Below, piece after piece: positions 56,951 to 64,000 of a stretch of DNA of 64,000 nt. Within the stretch, counting starts at the first letter, position 1; each line of letters opens with the position of its first letter. Below the pieces are notes generated by a model. The model worked only from the letters and a program-made list of their open reading frames with translations. It searched no databases and had not been told where the DNA came from. The position numbers were made by a program, and so were the translations under genes. The stretch comes from an uncultured Clostridia bacterium (GTDB lineage: Bacteria > Bacillota > Clostridia > UBA1381): assembly GCA_910585485.1 (NCBI GenBank), contig CAJUEZ010000003.1, positions 26,058 through 90,057 of the forward strand. The letters run 5' to 3'.

Positions 56951-57435
56951 AACTTATCGGCGCGGTTATGACAGGCTTCGCGTGCGCGTATATAGGCTTC
57001 AGGATGAGTATGACGCTGAAAATGAGGATGAAAAGTCTTTCTGAAATAATCTCTTCGCTCGAAATGTTAGAAAGTGAAATCAGTTTCAGCGTCAGTAAGC
57101 TTAAAGAGGCTTTTCTTAGGGTGGACAGGAACGGTTTTTTTACTTGCGCAGCGGAGAATATGGAGGAAAAGGGAATAAAGCGCTCATGGGAAAAGGCGGT
57201 AAAGGATAACAAGTCAAGACTTTGCCTTACGGATGCCGACAGCGATATTTTGATGATGCTTGCGCTCAGTATAGGAAGAACCGATACTGATGACCAAATA
57301 AAAAATATAAAGTATGTAAAAACAATGATTGAAGCGCAGGAAAAACAGGCGCAAAGTGATTATGGACGCATGGGAAGAGTGTATAGGAGCGGCGGTGTTT
57401 TGGTGGGGTTGATGACAGTAATTATTTTAATATAA
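56944..57435 (+). CDS. spoIIIAB: Stage III sporulation protein AB
   Basis: SpoIIIAB is a bitopic membrane protein resembling GspF-type platform proteins. The 163-residue sequence has an N-terminal helix (VKLIGAVMTGFACAYIGF), a helical SLSEIISSLEMLESEISFSV core and a C-terminal helix ending LVGLMTVIILI. It starts at GTG 56944 with GGAGGAGG upstream, overlapping the spoIIIAA stop by seven bases. Confidence 0.93.
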   Translation: MVKLIGAVMTGFACAYIGFRMSMTLKMRMKSLSEIISSLEMLESEISFSVSKLKEAFLRVDRNGFFTCAAENMEEKGIKRSWEKAVKDNKSRLCLTDADSDILMMLALSIGRTDTDDQIKNIKYVKTMIEAQEKQAQSDYGRMGRVYRSGGVLVGLMTVIILI

Positions 57436-57513
57436 GAATCGGATAGAATCGAATAGAATTGGTCAAATCGGAATTTTATCCGGTCATACTAACACAAAAA
57501 AGGAAATAAAGTC

Positions 57514-57708
57514 ATGAATGTGGATTTAATTTTTCAGATAGCGGGCACTGGCATAATAGTGGCGGTTTTAAACCAGCTTTTAACGCGCGCGGGCAGAGAA
57601 GAACAGGCTTTGCTTACGACTATAGCGGGACTTGTGGTGGTGCTGTTTATTATCACACAGCAGATTGGAGAGCTGTTTGATACGGTAAAGCATATTTTTA
57701 ATCTTTAA
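57514..57708 (+). CDS. spoIIIAC: Stage III sporulation protein AC
   Basis: This 64-residue membrane protein (MNVDLIFQIAGTGIIVAVLN, LTTIAGLVVVLFIITQQIGE) has two helices and is typical SpoIIIAC. AAAAGGAAA lies before ATG 57514. The 78 bases before it contain short direct repeats AATCGGATAG / AATCGAATAG of unknown meaning. Confidence 0.95.
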   Translation: MNVDLIFQIAGTGIIVAVLNQLLTRAGREEQALLTTIAGLVVVLFIITQQIGELFDTVKHIFNL

Positions 57709-57735
57709 TATTCTTAGGACAAGACGGGTGATAGA

Positions 57736-58128
57736 ATGGATATTTTCAGGATAATAGGAATAGGGTTGGTCGGCGGAATTCTTTCCATGACTGTTAAACA
57801 GTATAAAAAGGAATATGCCGTTCTTGTGGGACTTGCCACTGTGCTTTGCATACTCTTTTTCACTTTGGATACCCTTGAAGAGGCGATTGCGAGCGTGATG
57901 CTTATAACAGAGAAGAGCGGTGTGGACACAAGATATTTTGTGGCGGTGATGAAGGTTGTCGGAGTGGCATACATAACGCAGTTCGGGGCGGAAATACTTC
58001 GTGACGGAGGCGAGGGCGCGATTGCGCTTAAAGTGGAGCTTGCGGGAAAGGTTTTTATTCTCGGACTTACTTTGCCGATAATAACGGAATTTTTGGAGGT
58101 ATGCGTAAATGCGCTCTCTGCTGTTTAA
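57736..58128 (+). CDS. spoIIIAD: Stage III sporulation protein AD
   Basis: The 130-residue protein has three to four membrane helices (MDIFRIIGIGLVGGILSMTV, EYAVLVGLATVLCILFF, and KVFILGLTLPIITEFLEVC) and the IASVMLITEKSGVDTRYF segment typical of SpoIIIAD. Its 3' end overlaps spoIIIAE by 20 bases. Confidence 0.93.
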   Translation: MDIFRIIGIGLVGGILSMTVKQYKKEYAVLVGLATVLCILFFTLDTLEEAIASVMLITEKSGVDTRYFVAVMKVVGVAYITQFGAEILRDGGEGAIALKVELAGKVFILGLTLPIITEFLEVCVNALSAV

Positions 58129-59203
58129 GATACTTCTTTTATGTCTGCTCCTTACTCCATGCACTGCTCTTGCGGATAATGAATCGGTAATGGGGGGGAT
58201 GGAACTTCCTTCGATTGAAGGCGAGGATTTGTTTAATTCCTCCGTGGCGGAAACTGTGTCGGGGAAAATGTCTTTAAGTCCGACTAATATCCTCAATAAG
58301 CTTTCAGATGGGTTAATCGGCGAGGTTCGGGAATGCGCCGGCGATGTGACGATACTTTTCATAATGGCGGCGCTGTCCGGGGTCATAACTACAATATCAA
58401 GGTCTTTTGGGAATAAGTCAACGAGCGAGGCGGCATTTTTTGCCTGCTTCACATTTATGTCCGCAACGGCGATAAAATGTTTTTCCACAGCTATGCAGTA
58501 TGGAACGGATGTGGTCGGTTCTATGACGGATTTCATAACGAAACTGTCTCCCGTTATGATGCTGATGATGGCGGCAAGCGGGAAAACAGTATCAGCGGCG
58601 GCTTTTCAGCCGGTACTCTCCGGAGCGGTCTACGTTGTATCCATAATAATTGAAAAGTGCCTTATACCGCTTATTGCGTTTAGTTCAGTACTGGCAGTGG
58701 CGGGAAATATAAGCGATAGGGTACAGCTTTCGGGATTCTGCAAAGTTGTCAAGTCAATCGCAAAATGGCTGATGGCGGCGATAATGACAGTCTTTACGGG
58801 TATAAGCGCGATATATGGCTTCGCGTCTCCCTCGCTTGACGCGGTGAGCGGCAAAGCTGTTAAATTTGCCGTGGGCAGTCTTGTGCCGGTGGTAGGCTCG
58901 TTTTTATCAGATACTCTCGATACAGTCGTGAGCGGTACAAAACTGGTAAAAAATGCCGTGGGCACATCGGGGATTATTGTTATGTGCGTGATATGCGTAG
59001 TGCCGATTTTAAAAATAGGTGTTATGCAGCTTATGCTGAAATTAACATCGGCTATAGCTGAACCGCTGACGGACAAGCGTATTTCAACTATGATGTGGGA
59101 GGTGGCAGAATCTGTAACAACAGTTTTCGCGGTGGTGGTAATGGTGTCTGTACTGTTTTTGATTAATATAAGTATTATGCTTGCCGCCACAAATGGCGGG
59201 TAA
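58109..59203 (+). CDS. spoIIIAE: Stage III sporulation protein AE
   Basis: SpoIIIAE is the large polytopic member of the channel complex. The 364-residue precursor starts with a signal-like helix (LLFKILLLCLLLTPCTALAD) and has about seven further helices, with AVAGNISDRVQLSGFCKVVK and SPSLDAVSGKAVKFAVGSLVPVVG typical of the family. It begins inside the spoIIIAD end, so translation is coupled. Confidence 0.95.
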   Translation: MRSLLFKILLLCLLLTPCTALADNESVMGGMELPSIEGEDLFNSSVAETVSGKMSLSPTNILNKLSDGLIGEVRECAGDVTILFIMAALSGVITTISRSFGNKSTSEAAFFACFTFMSATAIKCFSTAMQYGTDVVGSMTDFITKLSPVMMLMMAASGKTVSAAAFQPVLSGAVYVVSIIIEKCLIPLIAFSSVLAVAGNISDRVQLSGFCKVVKSIAKWLMAAIMTVFTGISAIYGFASPSLDAVSGKAVKFAVGSLVPVVGSFLSDTLDTVVSGTKLVKNAVGTSGIIVMCVICVVPILKIGVMQLMLKLTSAIAEPLTDKRISTMMWEVAESVTTVFAVVVMVSVLFLINISIMLAATNGG

Positions 59204-59245
59204 GCTTCAATTTATCTTATTATCTCACAAAACGGAGGATTACAA

Positions 59246-59695
59246 ATGAAAGCGTATATTATTACTATTATCGGCGCGACGCTTCTTTCAGCGGTGGCAG
59301 GGATTCTCGCGCCTGAAAAATGGCGCGGCTATGTGCAGATAATCACAGGTCTTGTCATTATAAGCTGTATTGTCTCGCCTGTCGCTTCGATAGTCAAAAG
59401 CGATATATTCAGTGAATTTGAACACGTGGGCGAGAATATAGAAAATAGTGACAACTTACAAGCGGAACTTGTTTTGGAGGAATTGAAAAAAAGAATAAAC
59501 GCGGATATAGCCGAGCGTATGGATAAGGAATATAATTTGAGCGTCAAGGCGGAATGTGAGATACGCGTAAACAGTGAAGGTGAGATAGAGGGTGTGGAAA
59601 GTGTGCGGATTTCGGGGGATAAATTAACTGACAGAGCAAGATTAAGGCTATGTGAGGTATACGGCTTAAAGACTTATGAGGTAATTTCAGAGTAA
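59246..59695 (+). CDS. spoIIIAF: Stage III sporulation protein AF
   Basis: The 149-residue protein has two N-terminal helices (AYIITIIGATLLSAVAGILA and YVQIITGLVIISCIVSPV) and a soluble beta/alpha end with LRLCEVYGLKTYEVISE. CGGAGG stands before ATG 59246. It fits SpoIIIAF in position and build. Confidence 0.9.
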   Translation: MKAYIITIIGATLLSAVAGILAPEKWRGYVQIITGLVIISCIVSPVASIVKSDIFSEFEHVGENIENSDNLQAELVLEELKKRINADIAERMDKEYNLSVKAECEIRVNSEGEIEGVESVRISGDKLTDRARLRLCEVYGLKTYEVISE

Positions 59696-59748
59696 AATAA
59701 TCTGCTTGGAGCATTTTAAGTTTGGCGAAAGGACTTAGGGTTACGGCA

Positions 59749-60249
59749 ATGAATAAAGAACAAATATTAAAAATCTTAAAAAATAAGAATAACCGCGCGA
59801 TATGTTTAATATTAATAATTGGAGTTGTACTTATGGTGGCGGCGGGTGGATATAAAAAAGATAAGGCAGCCGTATCAAACACAACGTCTGTGATGAGCGC
59901 GGAGGACGAGGAAAAACGCCTCTCCGAAATTCTTTCGCAGATAGACGGCGCCGGTTCTGTGTCGGTGATGATAACCTATTATTCAAGCTCGGAAAAGAAT
60001 ATTGCTTATGAAACAAAGCAAAACACTGCCTCAAGAGAGGACAAGAGCGAGAAGAGCGTTGATAAAAAGGCTGTGATGACCGATGGTGAGCCGATGGTGG
60101 TAAAAGAAGTGTACCCTAAGGTAAAGGGCGTTATTGTAACGGCTCAGGGGGCGGGAGACGCGTCTGTGAGGAAGGCGATTTCCGAAGCCGTTGCAGCATC
60201 GCTCGATGTGCCTGTACACAGAATATGTATATATAAAAAGGAGGAATAA
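59749..60249 (+). CDS. spoIIIAG: Stage III sporulation protein AG
   Basis: SpoIIIAG forms a 30-fold ring in the forespore membrane space. The 166-residue protein has a short Lys/Asn-rich start, one helix (AICLILIIGVVLMVAAGG) and a ring-building domain containing RLSEILSQIDGAGSVSVMIT and KGVIVTAQGAGDASVRKAIS. I choose ATG 59749 (MNKEQILKIL) after AGGG; TTG 59722 would add nine residues. Confidence 0.92.
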   Translation: MNKEQILKILKNKNNRAICLILIIGVVLMVAAGGYKKDKAAVSNTTSVMSAEDEEKRLSEILSQIDGAGSVSVMITYYSSSEKNIAYETKQNTASREDKSEKSVDKKAVMTDGEPMVVKEVYPKVKGVIVTAQGAGDASVRKAISEAVAASLDVPVHRICIYKKEE

Positions 60250-60252
60250 CAA

Positions 60253-60900
60253 ATGATTTTAAAGAAGAAGGAGATAATAGCTGCGTCACTGGTTGTGCTG
60301 ATAGGTGTTGCGGGATATTTGAACTGGTCGTATCAGGATACTATAAGGGTGCAGGATGGTGAAAGCTACATTGAGACGGGCAAAAAGCTTGGTGAAGCGC
60401 AGTATGTAAATTCGCCGCAGGAAATGGAAGAAAATACTCAGGAAGGCGAAAATACTGATAGCGAGGCGGCTTCATCTCAGGAGGGAAATAACGAGCAGGA
60501 AGAAACAGAACAAACAGAACAAACAGCGCAAACAGAACAAACGGAAGGAGAGGGAAATTATTTTGAGCAGGCGAGAATGAATAAAGAAACCTCGCGTTCA
60601 AAATCGTTGGAAATTTTAAATCAGACTGCGGAAAATGAAAATTTTGACGCGGAAATACGTCAGAAAGCGGGAGATAAGATTTTGGCTGTGGCAAACAACG
60701 TGCAGAAAGAATCTGAAATTGAAAGCATAGCGCAGTCGAAAGGTTACAGCGAGATATGCGTGTATGTAGATGATAACTCGGCGAATATTATGGTCAGAAA
60801 AGACGGTTTCTGTGATGAGGACGTTGTAAAACTGACCGCTGTTGCAACGGAGCAATTAGGAATTTCAGCGCAAAATATAAAAATAGTTGAAGTTAAATGA
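60253..60900 (+). CDS. spoIIIAH: Stage III sporulation protein AH
   Basis: SpoIIIAH is the mother-cell ligand that binds forespore SpoIIQ. The 215-residue protein has one N-terminal helix (EIIAASLVVLIGVAGYLNW), then a low-complexity EQT repeat region (about residues 77-100, EETEQTEQTAQTEQTEG), then the SpoIIIJ/YscJ-like ring domain with RSKSLEILNQTAENENF and DDNSANIMVRKDGF. The repeat is longer than in most homologues I remember. It follows spoIIIAG after three bases and ends the operon. Confidence 0.93.
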   Translation: MILKKKEIIAASLVVLIGVAGYLNWSYQDTIRVQDGESYIETGKKLGEAQYVNSPQEMEENTQEGENTDSEAASSQEGNNEQEETEQTEQTAQTEQTEGEGNYFEQARMNKETSRSKSLEILNQTAENENFDAEIRQKAGDKILAVANNVQKESEIESIAQSKGYSEICVYVDDNSANIMVRKDGFCDEDVVKLTAVATEQLGISAQNIKIVEVK

Positions 60901-60946
60901 TTTATCTGTTATAATATACATATAATATTAAATTTATGGAGGTAGC

Positions 60947-61459
60947 ATGATGGACGAAGAATTAAAGAACGTTGAGGATTTTGAAGAAAACCCGGCTGCT
61001 GAAACAGAAGAAATTGTGGAAACGGCAGAGGAAGCAGAGGAAATAGAGGAGAGTGTCGGAAATATCAAGATTTCTGTTGACGTGGTTTCAACAATAGCTG
61101 GTATCGCGACATCTGAAATTAAGGGTGTGGCAGGAATGTACGGAACATTCGCGGGCGGAATAGCTGAGATGTTCGGCGCGAAGAAAAATCCGGCAAAGGG
61201 CGTTAAGGTTGACATGAACAACACAAACGTTACTATTGACCTCTATATAGTGGTGGATTACGGTGTAAGAATACCTGAATTGTCATGGGAGATTCAGGAG
61301 AGTGTTAAGAATAATGTTGAGACAATGACGGGTCTTGATGTTCTCAAAGTTAATATTCATATTGAAGGAGTAAGCTTTGAAAAGGAAAAGGAAGAGAAAA
61401 TTGAGTTTGACAGCGACATGGAAGAACTTGACTCTTTAGACAACGATATTGAAGATTAA
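60947..61459 (+). CDS. Asp23/Gls24 family envelope stress protein
   Basis: The 170-residue protein has an acidic N terminus (residues 1-38, DEELKNVEDFEENPAAETEE), the Asp23 core GNIKISVDVVSTIAGIATSE, KGVAGMYGTF, TIDLYIVVDYGVRIPELSWE and VLKVNIHIEGV, and an acidic tail. Family members bind the membrane or nucleoid and respond to wall stress. GGAGG precedes ATG 60947; a second ATG follows at once. It lies between spoIIIAH and nusB, a common Clostridia order. Confidence 0.93.
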   Translation: MMDEELKNVEDFEENPAAETEEIVETAEEAEEIEESVGNIKISVDVVSTIAGIATSEIKGVAGMYGTFAGGIAEMFGAKKNPAKGVKVDMNNTNVTIDLYIVVDYGVRIPELSWEIQESVKNNVETMTGLDVLKVNIHIEGVSFEKEKEEKIEFDSDMEELDSLDNDIED

Positions 61460-61492
61460 TCAAATAATAATGTGAAAAGAACAAACAGATTT

Positions 61493-61527
61493 AAAATGGG
61501 CGCTTGTTTAACGCGCCCATTTTTTTT
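61493..61527 (+). terminator. Terminator after the Asp23 gene
   Basis: Eleven-base-pair stem AAAATGGGCGC / GCGCCCATTTT with a nine-base loop and a run of eight Ts. Confidence 0.93.
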
Positions 61528-61555
61528 GCAGTATAGATAATTGCAGTATAGATAA
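61526..61555. repeat. Perfect 15-base tandem duplication
   Basis: TTGCAGTATAGATAA occurs twice without a gap (61526-61540, 61541-61555), right after the Asp23 terminator and before the nusB promoter. It looks like recent slippage or a small binding-site pair; neither is shown. Confidence 0.8.
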
Positions 61556-61580
61556 AAAAGAGACTAAACTCACTCTGCTC

Positions 61581-61609
61581 TTGATTTTTGTCTTAGATTA
61601 TGGTATAGT
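61581..61609 (+). promoter_or_regulatory. Promoter of nusB and downstream genes
   Basis: TTGATT (61581-61586), 17-base spacer, TATAGT (61604-61609), about 50 bases before ATG 61659. Confidence 0.65.
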
Positions 61610-61658
61610 TTTAATATGGAAAATTATGTGCTGTAATATGAAAGGAAAAAGTGTTGTT

Positions 61659-62072
61659 ATGAAAAAACAAACGAGAAGCGAAGCAAGAGACGCGGCTTTC
61701 ACTCAGGTGTTTCAGATGAATATGCACGAGGATGATATGGAGGTTATTTTGGACGAACTTTTAAAGGCGCGTCCGGAATGTGAGGCAAATTTGGGATATA
61801 TACGCTCGATAATAGACGGAGTGGGAAAACACGGTGAGGAAATTGAGGAACTTATCGCGAAAAACTTGAAACAGGGATGGTCAATTTCAAGAATCTCCAA
61901 AGTTTCACTTTCAATAATGAAGATGGCGATTTTTGAAATGAAATATATGGACGATGTCCCTCCGAAAGTTGCGATAAATGAGGCGGTGGAACTGGCTAAG
62001 CGATACGGAGACGACGATGACCCGAATTTTATTAACGGATTGCTTGGAAGCGTGTATAAGGAAATAGTATGA
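61659..62072 (+). CDS. nusB: Transcription antitermination factor NusB
   Basis: NusB with NusE binds boxA RNA to prevent early termination, mainly in rRNA operons. The 137-residue all-helical protein starts KKQTRSEARDAAFTQVFQM and has WSISRISKVSLSIMKMAIFE, DVPPKVAINEAVELAKRYG and FINGLLGSVYKE, all typical. ATG 61659 is chosen as homologues begin just before the RxxAR motif. The stop overlaps the next gene (ATGA). Confidence 0.94.
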   Translation: MKKQTRSEARDAAFTQVFQMNMHEDDMEVILDELLKARPECEANLGYIRSIIDGVGKHGEEIEELIAKNLKQGWSISRISKVSLSIMKMAIFEMKYMDDVPPKVAINEAVELAKRYGDDDDPNFINGLLGSVYKEIV

Positions 62073-63004
62073 GCGCTATAGGTTTTGACACAAGTAATTA
62101 TACAGCGTCCGTGTCATGGACTGACGGAAAACAGGAAAAAAGCGTTAGACAGCTTCTTTTTGTAAAAGAGGGCGAGCGCGGAATACGTCAAAGTGACGGA
62201 GTATTTCAGCATATGAAGATAGTGCCGAAGCTTTTTGAGGAAATAACCGGCGACATAGATATGACGTCTGTCAATGCGGTGGGTGTAAGCGTAAGACCGA
62301 GAAATGTTGAAGGCTCTTATATGCCGGTATTTCTTGCGGGAGAAGGCTATGCAAAAGTGGTGAGCGACACTCTCGGTGTTCCTTTGTACAAGTTTTCTCA
62401 TCAGGACGGGCACATTATGGCAGGAATATATTCCTGTAAAAGTTTTGAACTTTTGGAGGATGATTTTATTTCGGTGCATCTTTCGGGCGGCACGACGGAG
62501 ATTTTAAAAAGCCGTTATACGGGTAATAATTTTACAAACGAAATAATAGGCGGAACAAAGGATATAAGCGTCGGACAGTTTATTGACAGAGTCGGAGTGA
62601 AAATGGGAATGCGGTTTCCGGCGGGAAAAGAAATAGAAAAGCTTGCTATGACGGCGGACGCGGAGCAAAGACTTCCGGTGTCTGTTGACGGCGCGTATAT
62701 GAATTTTTCGGGAGTTGAAACAAAGGCATCGCGTATCGCCGAGGAATGTGACAAAGCCTCGCTTGCGCTCGGAGTGCTTGTAAATGTGGGAAAAACTCTT
62801 ACAGCAGCGATAAATTGCGCCGTTAAAAACACAAACATTCACCGCGTATTAATTGTGGGCGGTGTTGCTTCAAATGGTATAATAAGAAAAATGTTTGATG
62901 AAAAGATTGACGGAAAAGTGTATTTTGCAAAACCGGAATATTCTTGTGACAATGCCGTGGGTATAGCGTATATGACGCGCATAGTCCACTCAAAACATAT
63001 TTAA
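62069..63004 (+). CDS. TsaD-like (peptidase M22 / Kae1-family) paralogue
   Basis: This 311-residue ASKHA-fold protein starts SAIGFDTSNYTASVSW and has the metal motif SHQDGHIMAG (His-x3-His), HLSGGTTEIL and VLIVGGVASNG, similar to TsaD, which makes the t6A tRNA base. It is shorter and more divergent than true TsaD and lies in the nusB-xseA region instead of beside tsaB/tsaE. Clostridia carry such a second copy, usually labelled M22 peptidase, with no known job. It overlaps nusB by four bases (ATGA) and is followed by xseA. Confidence 0.85.
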   Translation: MSAIGFDTSNYTASVSWTDGKQEKSVRQLLFVKEGERGIRQSDGVFQHMKIVPKLFEEITGDIDMTSVNAVGVSVRPRNVEGSYMPVFLAGEGYAKVVSDTLGVPLYKFSHQDGHIMAGIYSCKSFELLEDDFISVHLSGGTTEILKSRYTGNNFTNEIIGGTKDISVGQFIDRVGVKMGMRFPAGKEIEKLAMTADAEQRLPVSVDGAYMNFSGVETKASRIAEECDKASLALGVLVNVGKTLTAAINCAVKNTNIHRVLIVGGVASNGIIRKMFDEKIDGKVYFAKPEYSCDNAVGIAYMTRIVHSKHI

Positions 63005-63031
63005 TCAATTTAATTAATAGGAGGCTTGGAG

Positions 63032-64000
63032 TTGGAAGCAAAAATTGCAACCGTTTCACAGATAAACGGATACGTCAAAAAAATTCTTGACCATAATATA
63101 GTATTAAATAACATATGGATAAAGGGAGAAATATCCAATTTCAAGCACCATTATTCAGGACACCTCTATATAACGCTGAAGGACGAGGGCGGAGTGCTGA
63201 AAGCGGTGATGTTTCGCTCAAACGCTCAGTCGCTTGCGTTTGAACCGAGTGACGGCATGAAGGTGCTCGCCCGCGGACGCATAAGTGTGTATGAGGCAGG
63301 CGGCTCATATCAGCTTTACATTGAGGAAATGATACCGGACGGCGTCGGAGAACTTTATATAGCGTATGAACAGCTGAAAAAACAACTTGAGGAAGAGGGT
63401 TTGTTTGACGAGCGTCATAAAAAGCCGATTCCGCGTTTTCCTAAACGCGTGGGAGTTGTTACAGCGTCAACAGGCGCGGCTGTCAGAGATATAATAAATG
63501 TAATAACGCGCCGCTACCCTATGGCGGAAATAGTTATATATCCCGCTCAGGTACAGGGAACAGGCGCGGCGGAGAGCGTTGTGAGAGCGATTGAATACTT
63601 TAACGCGACCGGCGAGGCGGACACGCTTATAGTAGGACGAGGCGGCGGAAGTATTGAGGATTTATGGGCATTCAATGAGGAAATAACCGCAAGAGCGATT
63701 TTCGCGTCCAAAATACCGATAATATCGGCAGTGGGACATGAAACAGATTTTACGATAGCGGATTTTGTGGCAGATTTAAGAGCGCCGACTCCTTCAGCGG
63801 CGGCTGAAATTGCCGTTCCGTCTGTAATAGAACTGCGAAACAGAATAGACGTTTGTAAAAATCGCATTTCACGGAATATTGCCGGACGTATAGAAAGCAG
63901 CCGTCTTTTACTAAGACGCTTTAAGATGAGAACACCGAAGGACAAAATTGATGATTATAATTTAAAGGTGGATTCGCTTGTAAAGTCGATGGACAACAGT
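63032..64000 (+). CDS. xseA: Exodeoxyribonuclease VII large subunit (runs off right edge)
   Basis: XseA with XseB degrades single-stranded DNA from both ends. The 323 residues present have the N-terminal OB fold (ATVSQINGYVKKILDHN, IWIKGEISNFKHHYSGHLY, YQLYIEEM) and the catalytic-region blocks FPKRVGVVTASTGAAVRDI, GRGGGSIEDLWAFNEE and PIISAVGHETDFTIADFVAD with RAPTPSAAAE. It starts at TTG 63032, seven bases after GGAGG; no ATG suits. The coiled-coil C-terminal part lies beyond the window. Confidence 0.95.
   Translation, partial: MEAKIATVSQINGYVKKILDHNIVLNNIWIKGEISNFKHHYSGHLYITLKDEGGVLKAVMFRSNAQSLAFEPSDGMKVLARGRISVYEAGGSYQLYIEEMIPDGVGELYIAYEQLKKQLEEEGLFDERHKKPIPRFPKRVGVVTASTGAAVRDIINVITRRYPMAEIVIYPAQVQGTGAAESVVRAIEYFNATGEADTLIVGRGGGSIEDLWAFNEEITARAIFASKIPIISAVGHETDFTIADFVADLRAPTPSAAAEIAVPSVIELRNRIDVCKNRISRNIAGRIESSRLLLRRFKMRTPKDKIDDYNLKVDSLVKSMDNS

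Noticed and set aside
60341..60694. 117-codon minus-strand frame opposite spoIIIAH
   Set aside because: Arises from the biased EQT repeat codons of spoIIIAH and has no start signals.
1..64000. tRNA, rRNA, CRISPR arrays and intact transposases
   Set aside because: No regularly spaced repeats, no tRNA-like cloverleaf and no transposase motif were seen when reading the intergenic regions; a dedicated scan was not possible.

Overview
The window looks like one chromosomal stretch of an anaerobic, spore-forming member of the class Clostridia. The evidence is the complete spoIIIAA-AH operon, a secA-prfB pair, a BirA-type operator in front of bioY, HydF (so an [FeFe]-hydrogenase should be encoded elsewhere), CdaA/CdaR, RemB, and strong GGAGG-type ribosome binding sites before most genes. 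Secreted proteins with stalk (copper-amine-oxidase-N-like) repeats, a cohesin-like domain, and GH115-like, GH3 and PL22-like enzymes suggest a plant-glycan degrader. I do not assign a genus. I see no tRNA, rRNA, CRISPR array, intact transposase or prophage, so this is mostly core chromosome with a few accessory islands.

Layout. 1-2.1 kb: a minus-strand operon of DUF4250, CYTH, a one-helix protein, PP2C phosphatase and a four-cysteine protein. It diverges from bioY (2.3-2.9 kb). 2.9-7.7 kb: secG, a nitroreductase, an Orn/Lys/Arg decarboxylase and recD2. 7.7-12.2 kb: a secreted lytic transglycosylase with stalk domains, a GH115-like enzyme, and enolase. 12.3-17.6 kb: a two-component system and a MacB/FtsX-type ABC transporter, with a likely response-regulator site at the transporter promoter. 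17.6-20.4 kb: a possible structured RNA, a small membrane protein, infC-rpmI-rplT with its leader, and tadA. 20.4-28.3 kb: MATE efflux pump, a purF pair, an AlkD-like protein, putP and a PL22-like propeller. 28.3-36.8 kb: aroF-pheA, hydF, the stalk/cohesin protein, cdaA-cdaR, hslO and a nucleoid-associated protein. 36.8-37.5 kb: a scar of two broken gene ends. 37.6-43.8 kb: GH3, an unknown secreted protein, hpt, a radical SAM protein and a membrane protein.

43.9-51.5 kb holds a compact minus-strand run recJ-relA-yaaA-recF-remB-gyrB. It resembles the familiar dnaA-dnaN-yaaA-recF-yaaB-gyrB block with dnaA/dnaN absent and relA and recJ upstream. 51.6-55.7 kb: an extremely Asn/Gln-rich 50-residue gene facing secA-prfB, where prfB keeps its programmed +1 frameshift. 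56.0-64.0 kb: spoIIIAA-AH, asp23, nusB, a TsaD-like paralogue and the start of xseA, which runs off the right edge.

The most unusual items are the purF paralogue that has lost its glutaminase residues, the Asn/Gln-rich micro-protein, the recJ-relA-recF-gyrB arrangement, the unassigned RNA-like region at 17.8 kb, and the pseudogene junction near 37.17 kb. Several real genes are short or start unusually and are easily missed: DUF4250, the Asn/Gln-rich gene, infC (AUU start), the prfB 5' part and xseA (UUG start).
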